14,182 nt of DNA from JAAZBV01 sp964499695 (GTDB lineage Bacteria; Desulfobacterota; DSM-4660; Desulfatiglandales; HGW-15): positions 1 through 14,182 of the forward strand of contig CAZCMD010000128.1 in assembly GCA_964499695.1 (NCBI GenBank). Direction: 5' to 3'. A program made the translations under genes and the position numbers. The stretch's first letter is position 1. Every line of letters begins with the position of its first letter. Shown piece by piece: positions 5,577-13,015 of this stretch. The notes under the pieces are model-generated. The model saw nothing but the letters and a program-made list of their open reading frames with translations. It searched no databases and had not been told where the DNA came from.

Positions 5577-7952
5577 ATGGCGGACAATAAAAAAGAACAA
5601 ATTAACAAGAGAGTATTCAGTGAAGCAAGCCTTGTACTGAGTAATGAGTTCGTTGACCATATAACGCGTAATATAAATAGTCCCGCCATATTAAACGAAA
5701 TCATGGGGTCATATGATAACCCTCTGGTAATAATTAATAGCGATCATACTGTGTATGAGGCAAACAGCAAATTTGCTCAACTGTTGGGATATACCCTTCC
5801 GGAACTGAAATTTCTTCATGTGTGGGACTGGGAAACTATTTTCACCCCTGAACAGATAAAACAGGCAACAAAAAGTACAATCCACCTCACCCGTATAAGC
5901 TTTGAATCGATCTACAGGAAAAAAGACAATACACTTATAAATGTAGAGGTGCTTGGCCTGTCCTTTAAAAATGGCAATGAAATATGGCAGTTGTGTATTT
6001 GCAGAAACATAGATGAACGCAAGAAGATAGAATTGGATATCCAGAGGTTCAGGCACAACCTCTATGAAACCCAGCGTATTGCCCATATAGGAAGCTGGGA
6101 ACTGGACATTGAAACAGGTGAATTTCAGTGTTCTGACGAGTTGAAACGGATCTGGGGGGTTGAGAATGAAGAGGAAAACAGGATTCTGGATATTATGGAA
6201 GAGAGGATACACCCTGAAGATACATTTAGACTGGACTTTACGATTAAGGAATCCATAAAAAATGCATTACCCTATGATGTTGAATACAGGATTATAGACA
6301 AACAGGGCAACACCAGGTATATGACTACCCGTTCAAGAATAATAAAGGACCATCTAGGAAAAGCAGCCCGCTTATATGGCATATGCCAGGATATTACTGA
6401 TCAGAGGATAAGGGAAGACGAGAGGAGACTCAACGAGAAAAGACTCCTTCAGACCCAGGAGATCGCCCATATAGGCACATATGAATATAATATAAAAACA
6501 AGAGAACTCTGGTGGTCTGATGAGATGTATAAAATCTTCGGGATAGATCAAAAACAGGGCATAAGCACGGAAAAATATCTTTTATATATCCACCCTGATG
6601 ACCAGGGACGCCTCAAGGTTGCCCTGGAAATTGGTAAGGAGGATTACTATATAGAGTACAGGATCACCAGGCCCAATGGCGAGGTGCGTTATATTTCTAA
6701 CTATGTGGGAAAACCTGAGTATAAAGATGGTGAACGCTATCTGATAAGAGGGACAGGACAGGATATAACAGAACAGAAACTCATAGAACAGGAGAACAAG
6801 CAACTCGAACTAAAGCTTAACCATGCACAGAAGATGGAGACAATAGGCACTCTTGCAGGCGGAATCGCCCATGATATAAACAACATCCTGGGTATAATTA
6901 TTGGCAACACCGAGCTTTGCCTTGATGATGTACCTGAATGGAACCCTGCCCATGCAAACCTGCAGGAGATAGTAAAAGCGGTTTTAAGGGCAAAGGATGT
7001 TATCCGCCAGCTACTCACATTCAGCAGGAACATTGATATTAGAAAAGAAAAGATAGATATCGTATCGGTTGTGAACGATGCGCTTAAATTTTTAAGGTCT
7101 TCCATTTCAGCAACGATAGAAATCGATAAACAGATAAATGTAGTAAACCCCTTTATTGTTGTTGACCCCACCCAGATAAACCAGATTATCCTGAATATCT
7201 GCGCCAATTCTGCCCAGGCAATGGAGGCAACAGGCGGGACAATAATGGTCAGGGTTGAGAATGTTGTTGTAAGCCATTCAGATGTTGCTGACAGTGATCT
7301 CCTGGCAAACGGCGAGTACATAAAAATTGTACTGAGCGATGACGGCCCCGGTATAAATCCCAATATACATGACAGGATCTTTGACCCATACTTTACAACA
7401 AAGGAGGTAGGCAAGGGATCAGGCATGGGGCTTGCGGTTGTGCAGGGGATAGTAAAAAAACATAAGGGCTCAATTAATTTTAAGAGTGATGTCGGTAAGG
7501 GTGTTACCTTTACCATCCTTTTACCTGGTTTGAATGAAGATAAGGTTGAGATTAATGGAAAGGTAATAAAGAGTTTTCCACTGGAAAAAAGAATTCTATT
7601 TGTTGATGATGAAGAGCAGCTGGCAAAGGTATCATCCAGGATGCTTGAAGGCCTGGGGTACATAGTTGATGCTGAAACAAATCCCCTTGAGGCACTTGAA
7701 CTGTTCAGGAAAAGACCGGACAGGTATCACCTTGTTATTACAGATATGGCAATGCCCCAGATGAACGCCCTGATGCTGTTAAAAGAGATACAGAAAATCA
7801 GGAAGGATATACCGGTTATCCTGTGCTCAGGCCATAATACACTTGTAGATGAAACAAAGGCGATTGAGGCTGGCTTTACGGCATATGTCTTTAAGCCTTT
7901 CACAAAGATGGAACTTGCCTCTGCTGTACAGAATGTATTTAGATACAAGTAG
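5577..7952 (+). CDS. Soluble PAS-PAS-PAS hybrid sensor histidine kinase with C-terminal receiver domain
   Basis: This is a 791-residue protein without membrane segments. PAS1 is at about 38-150 (EIMGSYDNPLVIINSDHTVY), PAS2 with PAC at about 160-280 and PAS3 with PAC at about 285-403. The last two begin with near-identical 'ETQRIAHIGSWELDIETGE' and 'QTQEIAHIGTYEYNIKTRE' segments, so one probably arose by duplication. A dimerisation/phosphoacceptor helix follows, with H432 in GGIAHDINN. The ATPase has an N-box QIILNICANSAQAM (535-548), DDGPGI (588-593) and GSGMGLAVVQG (614-624). A receiver domain spans about 671-789, with acidic D677/D678, phosphoacceptor D723, S751 and K773. AGAGG lies 6 nt before the ATG. 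No response regulator or output gene is adjacent, so it is an orphan phosphorelay kinase sensing a cytoplasmic signal. Its partner is unknown. Confidence 0.92.
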   Translation: MADNKKEQINKRVFSEASLVLSNEFVDHITRNINSPAILNEIMGSYDNPLVIINSDHTVYEANSKFAQLLGYTLPELKFLHVWDWETIFTPEQIKQATKSTIHLTRISFESIYRKKDNTLINVEVLGLSFKNGNEIWQLCICRNIDERKKIELDIQRFRHNLYETQRIAHIGSWELDIETGEFQCSDELKRIWGVENEEENRILDIMEERIHPEDTFRLDFTIKESIKNALPYDVEYRIIDKQGNTRYMTTRSRIIKDHLGKAARLYGICQDITDQRIREDERRLNEKRLLQTQEIAHIGTYEYNIKTRELWWSDEMYKIFGIDQKQGISTEKYLLYIHPDDQGRLKVALEIGKEDYYIEYRITRPNGEVRYISNYVGKPEYKDGERYLIRGTGQDITEQKLIEQENKQLELKLNHAQKMETIGTLAGGIAHDINNILGIIIGNTELCLDDVPEWNPAHANLQEIVKAVLRAKDVIRQLLTFSRNIDIRKEKIDIVSVVNDALKFLRSSISATIEIDKQINVVNPFIVVDPTQINQIILNICANSAQAMEATGGTIMVRVENVVVSHSDVADSDLLANGEYIKIVLSDDGPGINPNIHDRIFDPYFTTKEVGKGSGMGLAVVQGIVKKHKGSINFKSDVGKGVTFTILLPGLNEDKVEINGKVIKSFPLEKRILFVDDEEQLAKVSSRMLEGLGYIVDAETNPLEALELFRKRPDRYHLVITDMAMPQMNALMLLKEIQKIRKDIPVILCSGHNTLVDETKAIEAGFTAYVFKPFTKMELASAVQNVFRYK

Positions 7953-9140
7953 CTATTTTACCCTTCTGAGTATTGTGTAGGGCATAAGCTCCTCATCAAT
8001 GAGTATGAACTGTGAATGGTTCACCTCATCAAGCCTTTGAAGGTTTTTTGTGACAAGGGGGGTCGCCATCTTTATACTGGAGATTGACCCGTCAGTATTC
8101 AGCACCTCAAGCACCTCACCTGCGAATATCTTGTTTCTTACCTCAAGAACAGACTTCCCTTCATATTGTTCCTCTGTGATGTTGCCCACAAATATAGACT
8201 CAGAATATGAGCCACTCTCTTCAATCTGATAATCATTTTTATCTATGTACCCCTTCATGAAACCTGATGATAGCCCCCTGTTGGGTACCCTGTTAAGCAT
8301 CTCAAGGCTCTGCTCTTTTGTAAAAATTTTGCCATCAAGCAGTTGCCTGTAAAAGGAGACTATGGTTGCAAGGTAGTGAATGGACTTCATTCTGCCCTCA
8401 ATCTTTACCGATGCTACACCTGCCTGAGCAAGCGCGGGAAAATATTCAAAGAGTGCAGTATCCCGGCTGTTCAAAAGGTACATGCCCCTTTCGTCTTCAA
8501 AGACAGGCATGAATTCGCCGGGCCTGGTCTCCTCCATAAGAAAGTATTTCCACCTGCACGGGTGTTTGCACTCACCGCGGTTTGCCCTGTAACCTGTCAA
8601 ATAATCGCTGATCGCGCACCTGCCTGAATATGAAAAACATACTGCACCGTGAATAAACACCTCTGTCTCGATTATGCCCTTTGTCTTCTCTGCTATCTCC
8701 CTGATCTTCTCTATGGACAGCTCCCGCGCAAGTATGACCCTTGATGCACCGAGTTCATGATAAGCCAAAGCTGCCTGATAGTTTGTGGTGTTGGCCTGTG
8801 TGCTAATAAATAATCCGGCCTTGAGATTCAGTCTTTTAAGTTCTCTGAGCACACCCATGTCAGATACTATAAAGGCATCTATGCCCATCTCGTCAAGGGT
8901 ACGGGCTGTTTTGGTCAGCCTTTCAAATTCATCTGAAAACGGGTATATGTTCATGGTAACGTACCCCTTTTTGCCTCTTTTATGCAGGTAATCTATGCCT
9001 CTCTGTGCATCATCAGGGGTAAAATTACCGGCAAAGCTTCTGAGTGAGCCGAATTCCGTGCCAAAATAGACGGCGTCAGCGCCATAGATGACAGACCATT
9101 TAAGTTTTTCAAGGTTCCCTGCTGGGGCAAGCAGCTCCAT
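7953..9140 (-). CDS. Peptidase U32-family protein (TrhP/RlhA/UbiU-like)
   Basis: This 395-residue protein starts MELLAPAGNLEKL, the usual U32 N-terminus. The family signature is EVFIHGAVCFSYSGRCAISD (160-179). Cysteines C168, C175, C191 and C195 lie where related proteins carry ligands of an iron-sulfur cluster. Characterised U32 members hydroxylate tRNA U34 (TrhP/YegQ), modify 23S rRNA (RlhA) or act in O2-independent ubiquinone hydroxylation (UbiU/V). The old 'peptidase' name is therefore likely misleading here. The C-terminal part (about 300-395) is a small beta domain like that of the YegQ-type members. The ATG at 9140 has AAGGA 7 nt upstream. The stop codon directly abuts the stop of the convergent kinase gene, with no terminator between them. 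The exact substrate cannot be assigned from sequence alone. Confidence 0.88.
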   Translation of the reverse strand: MELLAPAGNLEKLKWSVIYGADAVYFGTEFGSLRSFAGNFTPDDAQRGIDYLHKRGKKGYVTMNIYPFSDEFERLTKTARTLDEMGIDAFIVSDMGVLRELKRLNLKAGLFISTQANTTNYQAALAYHELGASRVILARELSIEKIREIAEKTKGIIETEVFIHGAVCFSYSGRCAISDYLTGYRANRGECKHPCRWKYFLMEETRPGEFMPVFEDERGMYLLNSRDTALFEYFPALAQAGVASVKIEGRMKSIHYLATIVSFYRQLLDGKIFTKEQSLEMLNRVPNRGLSSGFMKGYIDKNDYQIEESGSYSESIFVGNITEEQYEGKSVLEVRNKIFAGEVLEVLNTDGSISSIKMATPLVTKNLQRLDEVNHSQFILIDEELMPYTILRRVK

Positions 9141-9212
9141 ATAATAATCCTTTTATAAAAAATTGAATGGGTTATAACAGATTTTTGGTCGTCAGGATAC
9201 ATGGAAATTAAT

Positions 9213-9241
9213 TTGACTGGGAATATAGCCTTGTGTTAAAC
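9213..9241 (+). promoter_or_regulatory. Weak candidate promoter of the FAH-carboxyltransferase operon
   Basis: TTGACT (9213-9218, 5 of 6) is followed after 17 bp by TTAAAC (9236-9241, 3 of 6). If used, transcription starts near 9247. That would exclude the in-frame GTG at 9233 as start and support ATG 9272. The rest of the 131-bp divergent gap (9141-9271) holds no other clear signal. Confidence 0.3.
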
Positions 9242-9271
9242 CCTTTCAGCTTTAAAGGAACGGTTTATTTA

Positions 9272-10096
9272 ATGAAGATTCTTCAATACCTTGAACATAA
9301 CCGGATCAGGCTCGGCGTGCTGGATGACGACATGATCTATCCGCTGGGTTTTAAAGGTGATATGCTTGATTATATCATTCAAGCCCCTTTAGTTAAAAGA
9401 AATGGCAAACCTGTTCCGGTTGATAGCATTGAGTATGCGCCGGTCATCATAAGACCATCTAAAATAGTCTGTGTAGGGCTAAACTATCTGGATCATATAA
9501 GGGAGAGCCACGGCAAGGCGCCTGATAAACCCATACTCTTTTCCAAATTTTCTACAAGCCTTATTGGTCATAATAAAGAAATCCTGTGGAGCACAAGCAT
9601 CACAAAGAAGGTGGATTTTGAGGCAGAGCTGGCAGTGATAATCGGAAAGACAATAAAAAACTGTCCTGCTGAAAATGTAATGGAAAATATCTTTGGGTAT
9701 ACCTGCGCGAATGATGTGAGTGCAAGGGACCTCCAGTTCGGAGACGGGCAGTGGGTAAGGGGCAAGTCCCTGGACACCTTCTGCCCCCTTGGCCCGTGGA
9801 TTGTGACTCGTGACGAGATAAATGACCCCAATTCACTCTCAATTAAATGCAGCCTCAATGAAATAACAATGCAGGACAGCAATACAGGTCTGATGCTATT
9901 CAGGATACCTGAACTCATAAGCTATATTTCATCTAATTTTACCCTGCTTCCGGGCGATGTCATACTCACAGGTACACCCCACGGGGTCGGCACATTTCGT
10001 GAACCTTCTGTTTATATGAAGGATGGAGACATGGTCACAGTTGAAATAGAAGGGATCGGAAAACTTACAAATTACTGCAAGGTAATAGCAGTATAG
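9272..10096 (+). CDS. Fumarylacetoacetate hydrolase (FAH)-family protein
   Basis: This 274-residue FAH-family enzyme is of the short bacterial type (FAHD1-like, also annotated as 2-hydroxyhepta-2,4-diene-1,7-dioate isomerase). The metal site is visible as E117 and E119 in DFEAEL and D148 in NDVSARD. The catalytic-lid region has H75 (NYLDHIRES), K165 (RGKSLDTFCPLGP) and the closing GTPHGVG (234-240). Family activities include hydrolysis or decarboxylation of acylpyruvates and oxaloacetate, and oxaloacetate enol-keto tautomerisation. ATG 9272 is chosen because MKILQYLEHNRIRLGVL is the standard N-terminus. An in-frame GTG at 9233 lacks a ribosome site. AAAGGA lies 12 nt upstream, rather far. The gene is first in a probable operon with carboxyltransferase and biotin-carrier genes, which suggests a role with a 2-oxo acid such as oxaloacetate; that is inference. 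Confidence 0.88.
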   Translation: MKILQYLEHNRIRLGVLDDDMIYPLGFKGDMLDYIIQAPLVKRNGKPVPVDSIEYAPVIIRPSKIVCVGLNYLDHIRESHGKAPDKPILFSKFSTSLIGHNKEILWSTSITKKVDFEAELAVIIGKTIKNCPAENVMENIFGYTCANDVSARDLQFGDGQWVRGKSLDTFCPLGPWIVTRDEINDPNSLSIKCSLNEITMQDSNTGLMLFRIPELISYISSNFTLLPGDVILTGTPHGVGTFREPSVYMKDGDMVTVEIEGIGKLTNYCKVIAV

Positions 10097-10117
10097 GTGC
10101 GAAAGGTTATTTTACTT

Positions 10118-11665
10118 ATGACAATAAAAGAAAAGATAAACGAATTTATTTCCCGCGCCTCGCGTTTGGTCAAAGGCGGGGAAGAGGCATCTATACAGAA
10201 ACAGATAAAGAGCGGAAAATTAAATGCTAGGGAGAGGATTGATAATATCCTTGACCAGAACTCTTTTTTTGAGACAGACCTCTTTGTAGAGCACACTGCA
10301 AAGGATTTTGGCATGGAATCCCAGAAACTTGCCGGAGATGGCGTAATAACAGGGTTTGGGCGAATAGGCGCAAGAGCTGTTGCCATTTTTGCCCAGGACT
10401 TTACTGTTGCCGGCGGTTCATTAGGAAAGGCCCATGCAGGAAAGATCGTAAAGATCATGGATTCTGCCGGCGATATGGGCATCCCGCTCATAGGCATAAA
10501 TGACTCGGGCGGAGCAAGGATACAGGAGGGTGTTGATTCACTGTGCGGTTATGGCGATATCTTTTTCAGAAATACAAGGTTGAGCGGTGTGGTTCCGCAA
10601 GTTTCCCTTATCCTTGGCCCATGTGCCGGAGGGGCAGTCTATTCACCGGCTTTAACAGATTTTGTCTTTGTTGTAGATAAAATCTCCAACATGTTTATTA
10701 CAGGGCCACAGGTGATCAAGTCTGTAATAGGTGAAGAGATAGATGCTGAAAAACTTGGGGGTGCAGTAACCCATGCTGCATTAACAGGTAATGCCCATTT
10801 TTATGCGAAAACAGAGGCAGAGGCATTTGAACAGATCAGAGAACTCCTTTCATATCTCCCTTCTAACAGCACTGAAAATCCGCCTGTTTTAAAGGAATTT
10901 AAACCGCCTGTAAGCCCCCTTGAGGGCAATGATGTTTTACCGAATGACAGGAAAAAATCCTATGATGTAAAGGATATCATAAAGGGGATAACAGACAGCG
11001 CGTCCTTTTTTGAGGTGCAGGAACATTTCGCAAGGAATATAGTTATAGGTTTCGGGCGGATCTCCGGGAAGCCTGTGGGCATTATAGCAAATCAGCCAAA
11101 AGTGCTTGCAGGCGTTCTTGATGTAAACGCCTCTGACAAGGCGTCAAGGTTCATAAGGTTCTGTGATGCCTTTAATGTCCCCCTTATTACCTTTGTGGAT
11201 ACACCGGGGTATCTGCCCGGCATAGATCAGGAGCATTCAGGTATAATAAGGCACGGTGCAAAGATCCTCTATGCCTACAGTGAGGCGACTGTCCCCAAGT
11301 TTACAGTGGTTATGAGAAAGGCATATGGCGGCGCCTATATTGCCATGTGCAGCAGGCACCTTGGCGCAGATATGGTAATCGCCTGGCCCACAGCCGAGAT
11401 AGCGGTAATGGGGTCTGAAGGGGCTGCAAACATCATATTCAAACGGGAGATATCGAACAGCCATGACCCTGAAAAGACCAGGCTTGAGAAGGTAAAGGAA
11501 TATGAGGAGAAATTCGCCAATCCATATGTTGCCGCATCAAGGGGTTATGTGGATATGATAATGGAGCCGAACAGGACAAGGGAGGCGCTTATCAGGGGCC
11601 TTGAACTGGCAAGGATAAAAAAGGCGACTCAATACAGTAAAAGACACGGAAACATACCGCTTTAG
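10118..11665 (+). CDS. Biotin-dependent CoA-carboxyltransferase subunit (PccB/MmdA/transcarboxylase 12S type)
   Basis: This 515-residue protein has the two crotonase-like halves of an acyl-CoA carboxyltransferase. The N-half has GINDSGGARIQEGV (126-139) and the oxyanion loop GPCAGGAVY (167-175). The C-half has FVDTPGYLPG (359-368), the biotin-side loop RKAYGGAYIAM (400-410) and WPTAEIAVMG (423-432). It moves CO2 between carboxybiotin and an acyl-CoA, probably propionyl-/methylmalonyl-CoA. Position 411 is Cys, where propionyl-CoA carboxylases usually have Asp (MDS); AMCS-type sequences occur in decarboxylase and transcarboxylase subunits. ATG 10118 is used; an in-frame GTG at 10097 directly after the FAH stop would add seven unusual residues. 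GAAAGG lies 11 nt upstream. The gap to the FAH gene is 21 bp. The specific reaction remains open. Confidence 0.92.
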   Translation: MTIKEKINEFISRASRLVKGGEEASIQKQIKSGKLNARERIDNILDQNSFFETDLFVEHTAKDFGMESQKLAGDGVITGFGRIGARAVAIFAQDFTVAGGSLGKAHAGKIVKIMDSAGDMGIPLIGINDSGGARIQEGVDSLCGYGDIFFRNTRLSGVVPQVSLILGPCAGGAVYSPALTDFVFVVDKISNMFITGPQVIKSVIGEEIDAEKLGGAVTHAALTGNAHFYAKTEAEAFEQIRELLSYLPSNSTENPPVLKEFKPPVSPLEGNDVLPNDRKKSYDVKDIIKGITDSASFFEVQEHFARNIVIGFGRISGKPVGIIANQPKVLAGVLDVNASDKASRFIRFCDAFNVPLITFVDTPGYLPGIDQEHSGIIRHGAKILYAYSEATVPKFTVVMRKAYGGAYIAMCSRHLGADMVIAWPTAEIAVMGSEGAANIIFKREISNSHDPEKTRLEKVKEYEEKFANPYVAASRGYVDMIMEPNRTREALIRGLELARIKKATQYSKRHGNIPL

Positions 11666-11674
11666 GGGTCTTGA

Positions 11675-11986
11675 ATGGAAAAGAAAATGCAGCACCTCAT
11701 TATTGACGATACAGGATATGAGACCGAGATACCTGAAGGGTATATCAGAAAAGTAAAAAAGGAATCGGCAGGTGAAAAGGCGATACGGGCTATCATACCG
11801 GGGGTAATATCTGATGTTAAGGTCAGGAAGGGACAGATGATTAAAGCGGGCCATGTGGTTGTTATCCTTGAGGCCATGAAGATGCAGAATTCTATCGAGT
11901 CTGAAACCGATGGAAGGGTGGCAGAAATACTTGTATCAACTGGAGACAGGGTAGCAAAGGGGCAGTTGATTATAAAAATAGAATGA
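11675..11986 (+). CDS. Biotin carboxyl carrier protein (biotin/lipoyl attachment domain)
   Basis: This 103-residue protein has a C-terminal biotinyl domain (about 36-103) with the attachment motif EAMKMQN; K69 would carry biotin. It serves as the swinging carrier for the carboxyltransferase encoded just upstream. The first 35 residues are charged and probably bind that partner; the length fits the small carrier subunits of methylmalonyl-CoA decarboxylase or transcarboxylase. AGGGG overlaps the stop codon of the preceding gene and lies 6 nt before the ATG. The gap is 9 bp, so the two genes are co-translated. No biotin carboxylase or membrane decarboxylase subunit is present in the window. Confidence 0.92.
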   Translation: MEKKMQHLIIDDTGYETEIPEGYIRKVKKESAGEKAIRAIIPGVISDVKVRKGQMIKAGHVVVILEAMKMQNSIESETDGRVAEILVSTGDRVAKGQLIIKIE

Positions 11987-11999
11987 ATTTATCAAACCG

Positions 12000-12034
12000 C
12001 CGCTTTTTAATATTCCATAATTTTTTAAAAGTGG
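12000..12034 (+). other. AT-rich hairpin after the biotin-carrier gene
   Basis: CCGCTTTTTAA (12000-12010) can pair with TTAAAAGTGG (12025-12034), with one bulge and one G-U pair. It may be a weak terminator of the operon but lacks a good T-tail. It overlaps the candidate -10 of the next gene. Confidence 0.3.
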
Positions 12035-12040
12035 TATTAT
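12032..12040 (+). promoter_or_regulatory. Candidate extended -10 promoter of the PilZ gene
   Basis: TGGTATTAT has the TGn extension and a -10 matching 5 of 6. No -35 is recognisable. Transcription would start near 12047, giving a leader of about 56 nt. Confidence 0.4.
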
Positions 12041-12088
12041 CCCCGCCATATAACAATCCGTTATTACAGTTAATTGATCTCGTCTGAA

Positions 12089-12102
12089 AAGGAAATATCC
12101 TT
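12089..12102 (+). promoter_or_regulatory. Shine-Dalgarno locked in a small hairpin before the PilZ start
   Basis: AAGGA (12089-12093), the ribosome-binding site, is exactly complementary to TCCTT (12098-12102), which abuts the ATG. The loop is AATA. The stem is short and AU-rich, so it may reduce rather than block translation. Confidence 0.45.
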
Positions 12103-12702
12103 ATGAATATCCAGATCGGTGCAGAATTGTCCGTAAACATGATGGATAATAACTCCTTTACCGCCATTTACATTGGAGAAAAGAATAAGAGGCACATTGT
12201 CCTGACCGCTGCCGAAGATAAGGCCGGGTTTTTAAGGGGGCTCAAAAACCATGAAAAAATTGGTGTGCAGTATACCCTTAATGGTGTCAGGTATGAATTC
12301 AGCAGCACCATCCTGGATGTGCTTGATGATCCAGTTCAACTTGCCGTTCTTGAATACCCCGAAGAAATTAAAGAGATCGATAAACGATCCACACAGAGGA
12401 TAAACTGCCTTGTCTCTGCAAAACTTGAGACCAGGCAGGGAAATGATCCTTCCCCGATTGCGGGCATAATAGAAAATATCAACAAGACAGGGTGTCTCTG
12501 CATTCTTAATGCAACAGAAGGTGAAACCATCTCATTCTCACAGGGGGACAGGGTTACTATAATGTGCCAGTTCCCCGGCCTCATTGGAGAGCAGTCTGCA
12601 AACGGCAGGGTTGTGCGCATTAAAAAAGATAAAAAGGGTACTGTACTAGGGATTCACTTTGATGAAAAGATATGGTGGGTGCCTCCATATGAAAGAAAAT
12701 AG
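12103..12702 (+). CDS. YcgR-like PilZ domain protein (c-di-GMP receptor)
   Basis: This 199-residue soluble protein has an N-terminal YcgR-type beta-barrel domain (about 1-90, 'IGAELSVNMMDNNSF' style) and a C-terminal PilZ domain (about 93-195). PilZ domains bind cyclic di-GMP through RxxxR and (D/N)xSxxG. Here RSTQR is present (R95 and R99). The second motif reads NINKTG (125-130), with Asn replacing the usual Ser. In YcgR-like proteins the ligand-bound form slows flagellar rotation or alters surface structures. The partner here is unknown and no motility gene is nearby. The 3' end is overlapped by the HsdM fragment, which marks the edge of a likely inserted cassette. The C-terminal WWVPPYERK may therefore be native or slightly changed. 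Confidence 0.85.
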   Translation: MNIQIGAELSVNMMDNNSFTAIYIGEKNKRHIVLTAAEDKAGFLRGLKNHEKIGVQYTLNGVRYEFSSTILDVLDDPVQLAVLEYPEEIKEIDKRSTQRINCLVSAKLETRQGNDPSPIAGIIENINKTGCLCILNATEGETISFSQGDRVTIMCQFPGLIGEQSANGRVVRIKKDKKGTVLGIHFDEKIWWVPPYERK

Positions 12703-13015
12703 TATTTTCTATTACTTCGGTATTCAAACAACAAAAATGAACGAAAGAAATCTGCTGTACAATGTGATCAAGAAATTTACATCTGATGAAGTCGATCTGT
12801 CTCCGGCTAATATTGACAACATGCAAATGTGCTATGTGTTTAAGAAACTGATACGGATCGGTGCCAGACAATCTAATGAAGAGGCTGGTGAGCATTTTAT
12901 CCCGCGTGAAGTCATTATCGAACCGGAATGTATCTTCGAAAAAGATGGCTTTCTAAAAGATAAGCTCGATTACATGTTTACCAAAATAACCGGTAGCGCA
13001 GAGGTAGGAAAATGA
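12689..13015 (+). pseudogene. hsdM: Truncated HsdM (type I restriction-modification N6-adenine methylase) fragment
   Basis: This 108-codon frame aligns in pattern with a middle segment of type I methylase subunits. 'NERNLLYNVIKKF', 'DNMQMCYVFKKLIR' and 'QSNEEAGEHFIPREVI' (to residue 76) correspond to the usual LLY.V..KF, MGYVFEELIR and SNEEAGEHFTPREV. The N-terminal helical bundle, the SAM-binding motif and the NPPF catalytic motif are all missing, so it cannot methylate DNA. Several core residues have changed (EE to KK in FEELIR, T to I in HFTPREV), a sign of relaxed selection. The tail after residue 76 is not recognised. Its start overlaps the PilZ gene by 14 bp without a good ribosome site; starts at 12659 or 12662 are possible. 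Its stop overlaps the next gene as ATGA. An intact small protein of unknown role cannot be excluded. Confidence 0.72.

Noticed and set aside
6737..7663. Long open frame on the minus strand opposite the histidine kinase gene
   Set aside because: It is a shadow of the kinase frame: low-complexity Ser/Phe/Ile-rich product, no ribosome site, no family motif.
9233..9271. GTG at 9233 as start of the FAH-family gene
   Set aside because: No Shine-Dalgarno, lies close to or upstream of the candidate transcription start, and adds 13 residues before the standard MKIL N-terminus.
10097..10117. GTG at 10097 as start of the carboxyltransferase gene
   Set aside because: It directly abuts the preceding stop and has no suitable ribosome site. 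The GAAAGG at 10101-10106 serves ATG 10118.
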